Shown here one piece after another: positions 61,051 through 64,000 of a DNA stretch of 64,000 nt. Numbering within the stretch: position 1 is the stretch's first letter; each line of letters starts with the position of its first letter. Under the pieces are notes generated by a model. It had not been told where the DNA came from. It was given only the letters and a program-made list of their open reading frames with translations, and ran no database searches. The position numbers and the translations under genes were made by a program. Source of the DNA: an uncultured Erythrobacter sp. Lineage in GTDB: Bacteria > Pseudomonadota > Alphaproteobacteria > Sphingomonadales > Sphingomonadaceae. The stretch spans positions 1 to 64,000 of the forward strand of contig CANMUS010000001.1 of NCBI GenBank assembly GCA_947501215.1. The letters are read 5' to 3'.

Positions 61051-61089
61051 ATCACATCATAATGTGATGTCAAACAACGTAATCACATT
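61051..61089 (-). promoter_or_regulatory. inverted repeat operator candidate upstream of ribB
   Basis: ATCACAT (61051-61057) and ATGTGAT (61062-61068) form a palindrome with a 4-nt centre, and a third half-site ATCACATT follows at 61082-61089. On the minus strand TTGACA (61068-61073) may be a -35 element with the palindrome as its spacer. Because the gene just downstream encodes a protein with an N-terminal HTH, self-repression is a reasonable guess. Confidence 0.5.
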
Positions 61090-61154
61090 GCATACCGGAC
61101 GTGGCACATTCCGACTGTGCCAGCAAAAGTCGCGCGATGAAATTAAAGAGAAAG

Positions 61155-61230
<76 letters not shown>

Positions 61231-61340
61231 ACACTGCGGCTTGCCGCTCGCCCGTGGATGGGCGCCCCGAATCGGAGAGGCGCTCATATAGCTGGCTTGC
61301 TCGGGATTAAAAGGGCTTTTTCCGGTCGCCCGAGGTGCGT

Positions 61341-62459
61341 TCAAGAGATGAGGCCGGTGCGAGGGGCGCGGCGGTTCCAGCGGGCGACCATCATCAGCGA
61401 TCCGATGCAGATCATATTCGTCATCATCGAGCTGCCGCCGTGGCTCATGAAGGGTAGGGGAATACCCACCACAGGCGCTAGACCCATGACCATCATCAGA
61501 TTGATCGCGACGTAGAAGAAGATCGTCGCCGTCATTCCTGTGGCCAGCAATTTTCCGAAGCGGTCCTGACTTTCGCGCGCGGTTTTCAGGCCCCAGCCCA
61601 GAATCATCGCAAAGGCGCCGATCACTACGAGACCGCCTATGAAGCCCCACTCCTCAGCCATGGTCGAGAAGATGAAATCGGTTTGCGGTTCGGGCAAATA
61701 ATTGAGGTGGCTCTGCGACCCCTCGTTGAAGCCCTTGCCGCCCAGCCCGCCCGAGCCAATGGCGATCTTGGACTGCGTGATGTGATAGCCATCGCCCAGC
61801 GGATCGCTCTCGGGGTCGAGGAAGGTGAAGACGCGGCGCTGCTGATAGGGCTGGAGTCCGAAGAAGAAGGCGACCGGCGCGAGTACCGCAGCGGCTGCTC
61901 CGGCAGCGAGGAACCAGCGTAGGGGCAGGCCTGCAACGAACATTACGACTGCACCGCCGAAAGCCAAAGCGAGTGATGTGCCTAGGTCGGGCTGCAGCAG
62001 CACCAGTGCCACCGGAGCGCCGATCAGGGCGGCGGCGGGAACGACCGATCGCCAGGTCGGGATCAAGCCGATGGGGAGGTTGGCGTAAAAGCGCGCAAGG
62101 ACGAGGACGAGCCCCGGTTTCATCAGTTCCGACGGCTGCAACTGCATGAAGCCCAGATCGAGCCAGCGCTGGCTACCCCCGCCCACGAAACCGATCGCCT
62201 CCACCGCCATCAGCATGACGATAATCACGATGTAGACGGGGAAGGCGAAGAATTGCGCCAGTTCTCGGCTGAACATGCTGATGACGAAAGCCATCGGCAG
62301 GAAGACCAAGAAGCGGATCACATGCGAGGAGGCATAGGGGTCCCAAGACCCTCCTGCCGCCGAAAACAGAACGAGCGCGCCGAAGCCTATCAGGACGAAC
62401 AGCGGGAAGAGCATCCGCCAGGGCTGGCGGGCTATCGGATCGGGTACAATTCCGCTCAC
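61341..62459 (-). CDS. rodA: rod-shape-determining peptidoglycan glycosyltransferase RodA
   Basis: A 372-aa SEDS-family integral membrane protein that polymerises peptidoglycan during cell elongation together with PBP2. About ten transmembrane segments are seen. Conserved marks: RWLDLGFMQLQPSELMKPGLVLVLARFYA, the catalytic Asp in VLLQPDLGTSLALAFG, GDGYHITQSKIAIGSGGLGGKGFNEGSQSHLNYLPEPQTDFIFSTMAEEWGF, and the C-terminal GIPLPFMSHGGSSMM. It overlaps the upstream mrdA gene by 4 bp (ATGA). The tRNA-Lys gene lies 110 bp downstream. Confidence 0.97.
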   Translation of the reverse strand: MSGIVPDPIARQPWRMLFPLFVLIGFGALVLFSAAGGSWDPYASSHVIRFLVFLPMAFVISMFSRELAQFFAFPVYIVIIVMLMAVEAIGFVGGGSQRWLDLGFMQLQPSELMKPGLVLVLARFYANLPIGLIPTWRSVVPAAALIGAPVALVLLQPDLGTSLALAFGGAVVMFVAGLPLRWFLAAGAAAAVLAPVAFFFGLQPYQQRRVFTFLDPESDPLGDGYHITQSKIAIGSGGLGGKGFNEGSQSHLNYLPEPQTDFIFSTMAEEWGFIGGLVVIGAFAMILGWGLKTARESQDRFGKLLATGMTATIFFYVAINLMMVMGLAPVVGIPLPFMSHGGSSMMTNMICIGSLMMVARWNRRAPRTGLIS

Positions 62460-64000
62460 TCGGGATCGTCCGCCGGGGTGGCCTGTGTGGTCGATCCGGG
62501 CGAAGTCGGCCTCGCCGAGTTGGTGTCTTCGGACACCTCTTCGGCAGAACGGGTATCAACGCGCGACGGGCTGGCTTCCTCGGCAATCGCTTCGGGTTGG
62601 CGAGCCGCCACGCGCGCTTCAGCCTCGACCTGGTCGAAGATATCCTCGTCGCGCTCGGGCACCGGGGGAACCGCTTCTCCGGCGGCCGCTGCGTAGGCGC
62701 GATATTTCTGATTGAGGCGCTCTTGCGCCGTGCCGCCCCATTGCTCTTCCAGCGGGCGCAAAGCCTCCATGCCCTTCGCCGGATCGAACATGAAGGTCAT
62801 CACGTCCCGCGCGATGGGGTAGGCAGAGCCCGAACCGCCTCCGTGCTCGATCACCACCGCGCCGGCGTATTTCGGCTTGTCGAAGGGTGCGAAGAACACG
62901 AACAGGCCGTGGTCGCGATATTTCCAAGGACCCGTCTTGCCGTTCGAGATGCTCAGCGAAACAACCTGCGCGGTACCCGTTTTCCCGGCCATGAGAATAT
63001 CATCGAACGGCAGGCGGGCGCGCCCGGCCGTGCCGGGTCCGTTGACCGTGTCGCTCATCGCCTGGCGAACGTAGCCGATCTCCTCGGGGCTAAAGTCGAA
63101 ATGCTCGAACTGCGGCTTTTCGTCGGTCAGGCGCAGGCGCGGCATGACCCTGTCGCCGGTCGCGAGGCGCGCGCTCATTACGGCGAGCTGCAGCGGACTG
63201 GTGAGATAATAGCCCTGGCCGATGGACGAGTTGACCGTATCGTAGGGCTGCCACTCCTGATCGAACTTCTTTTTCTTCCACGCCGGATCGGGCACGGTGC
63301 CGTAGAACTGGCTGGTGACGGGAAGGGGAAATTCTTCGCCCAGACCCATCTTGTGCGCCCATCTCGCCACATGGTCGAAGCCGACCTGCTGCGCGAAATG
63401 GTAGAAATAGCTGTCGCAGCTTTGGTAGATGGCCTTTGCCATGTCGACAGAGCCGTGATTGCTCCAGCAGTTGAAGAACCGGTTGCCGATGCGCCGGCCG
63501 CCGCCACAGATAATGGTTTCTTCCGGCTTCACGCCTGCATCTAGGAAGGCCATGCAGTGCATCGGCTTGACCGTCGAGCCTGGCGGATAAAGGCCCTTGA
63601 GCACCTTGTTGCGCAGCGGCACGCGCTCGTCATCACGCAGCATGGCATATTCCACGCGGCCGATGCCTTGCGAGAAACTGTTCGGATCGAAGCTCGGCAT
63701 GGAGGACATGCAGAGGACGTCGCCGGTCTCGCAATCCATGACCACGCAGGACCCGCTTTCGAGGCCGATGCGCCGCGCGGCGTAGTCTTGCAAAGGGCCG
63801 TCGATGGTCAGGCGAACGGGATCGCCCTGGACGTCTTCGCGCGTTTCGAGGTCGCGAACGATCCGGCCTGATGCCGTAACCTCCACCCGCCGCGCGCCGG
63901 GGACGCCGCGCAGGTCCAGCTCGAACTGCTGCTCGAGCGCGTCCTTGCCGATCTTGTAGCCGGGGGTGATGAGCAGCGGGTTGCGGTCCTGTTCTTCGTA
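62456..64000 (-). CDS. mrdA: penicillin-binding protein 2 (partial, 5' end beyond the window)
   Basis: A transpeptidase that cross-links peptidoglycan in the elongation complex with RodA. The frame is open to the right edge (reading YEEQDRNPLLITPGY at the window boundary), so the N-terminus, with the membrane anchor, is missing. The visible part has KGLYPPGSTVKPMHCMAFL (S-x-x-K), the SxD variant SCDSYFYH and MAGKTGTAQVV (K-T-G), all three active-site motifs. The C-terminal 50 residues are acidic and Pro-rich. mreBCD genes probably lie further upstream (inference). Confidence 0.95.
   Translation of the reverse strand, partial: YEEQDRNPLLITPGYKIGKDALEQQFELDLRGVPGARRVEVTASGRIVRDLETREDVQGDPVRLTIDGPLQDYAARRIGLESGSCVVMDCETGDVLCMSSMPSFDPNSFSQGIGRVEYAMLRDDERVPLRNKVLKGLYPPGSTVKPMHCMAFLDAGVKPEETIICGGGRRIGNRFFNCWSNHGSVDMAKAIYQSCDSYFYHFAQQVGFDHVARWAHKMGLGEEFPLPVTSQFYGTVPDPAWKKKKFDQEWQPYDTVNSSIGQGYYLTSPLQLAVMSARLATGDRVMPRLRLTDEKPQFEHFDFSPEEIGYVRQAMSDTVNGPGTAGRARLPFDDILMAGKTGTAQVVSLSISNGKTGPWKYRDHGLFVFFAPFDKPKYAGAVVIEHGGGSGSAYPIARDVMTFMFDPAKGMEALRPLEEQWGGTAQERLNQKYRAYAAAAGEAVPPVPERDEDIFDQVEAEARVAARQPEAIAEEASPSRVDTRSAEEVSEDTNSARPTSPGSTTQATPADDPE

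Noticed and set aside
61038..61154. FMN riboswitch before ribB
   Set aside because: The 117-bp gap has an inverted repeat but none of the conserved FMN-riboswitch sequences, and is too short for the aptamer plus expression platform.

Overview
The window looks like the chromosome of an alphaproteobacterium of the order Sphingomonadales, most likely the Erythrobacteraceae (Erythrobacter, Qipengyuania or Citromicrobium type). This is an inference. It rests on the high GC content, dense overlapping genes with GTG and TTG starts, many small alphaproteobacterial families (DUF3052, DUF2177, DUF4170, GFA-like DUF6151, COQ4), EcfG-type promoter motifs, and a single-domain FATGY-motif receiver beside an HWE kinase. 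Almost everything is housekeeping. I see no prophage, IS element, CRISPR array or plasmid function.

Layout, left to right. 1-2.6 kb: two tandem tRNA-Glu genes, recJ and a flavodoxin-like protein. 2.7-3.7 kb: a decayed locus in which an uncharacterised reading frame runs into a frameshifted AHH-nuclease-like gene. 3.7-12.6 kb: catabolic and accessory enzymes (nitronate monooxygenase, amidohydrolase, PilZ protein, thioesterase, epoxide hydrolase, FMN alpha-hydroxyacid dehydrogenase, YceI) and leuA, which has a leucine-rich leader peptide upstream. 12.6-16.5 kb: branched-chain amino acid genes in the order ilvB, a 99-aa unknown, ilvN, ilvC, with a palindromic repeat before ilvC. 16.5-27.3 kb: miaA and serB (divergent, with overlapping starts), coq4, nitroreductase, purL, xseB-ispA-coaD, a cyclophilin and queA. 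27.3-34.7 kb: a TetR regulator divergent from a carotenoid oxygenase that abuts an ABC-2 exporter, then outer-membrane proteins, tgt and an M50 peptidase. 34.6-39.3 kb: rpsD, chorismate mutase, and a run rpiB-glyA-small protein-nrdR-trmJ. 39.3-46.4 kb: HWE kinase plus receiver, and yqeY-lipoprotein-dnaG-rpoD. 46.6-52.1 kb: carA, a low-GC 118-aa unknown, carB and greA. 52-55 kb: a general-stress membrane cluster (DUF883, YqjE-like) with two EcfG-type promoters. 55-64 kb: enolase, a kinase/AttH-like pair, an operon of ribB-ribH-EamA transporter, tRNA-Lys, rodA and the 3' part of mrdA.

No single large undescribed system is evident. The best leads are: the leuA leader peptide; the small proteins wedged between ilvB and ilvN and between carA and carB; a RibB with an added helix-turn-helix domain, a degenerate GTP cyclohydrolase II half and an inverted repeat directly upstream of its own gene; the EamA transporter next to ribB-ribH; and the stress cluster with EcfG-type promoters. 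Start codons were chosen from ribosome binding sites, overlaps and protein alignment from memory; no database search was run.
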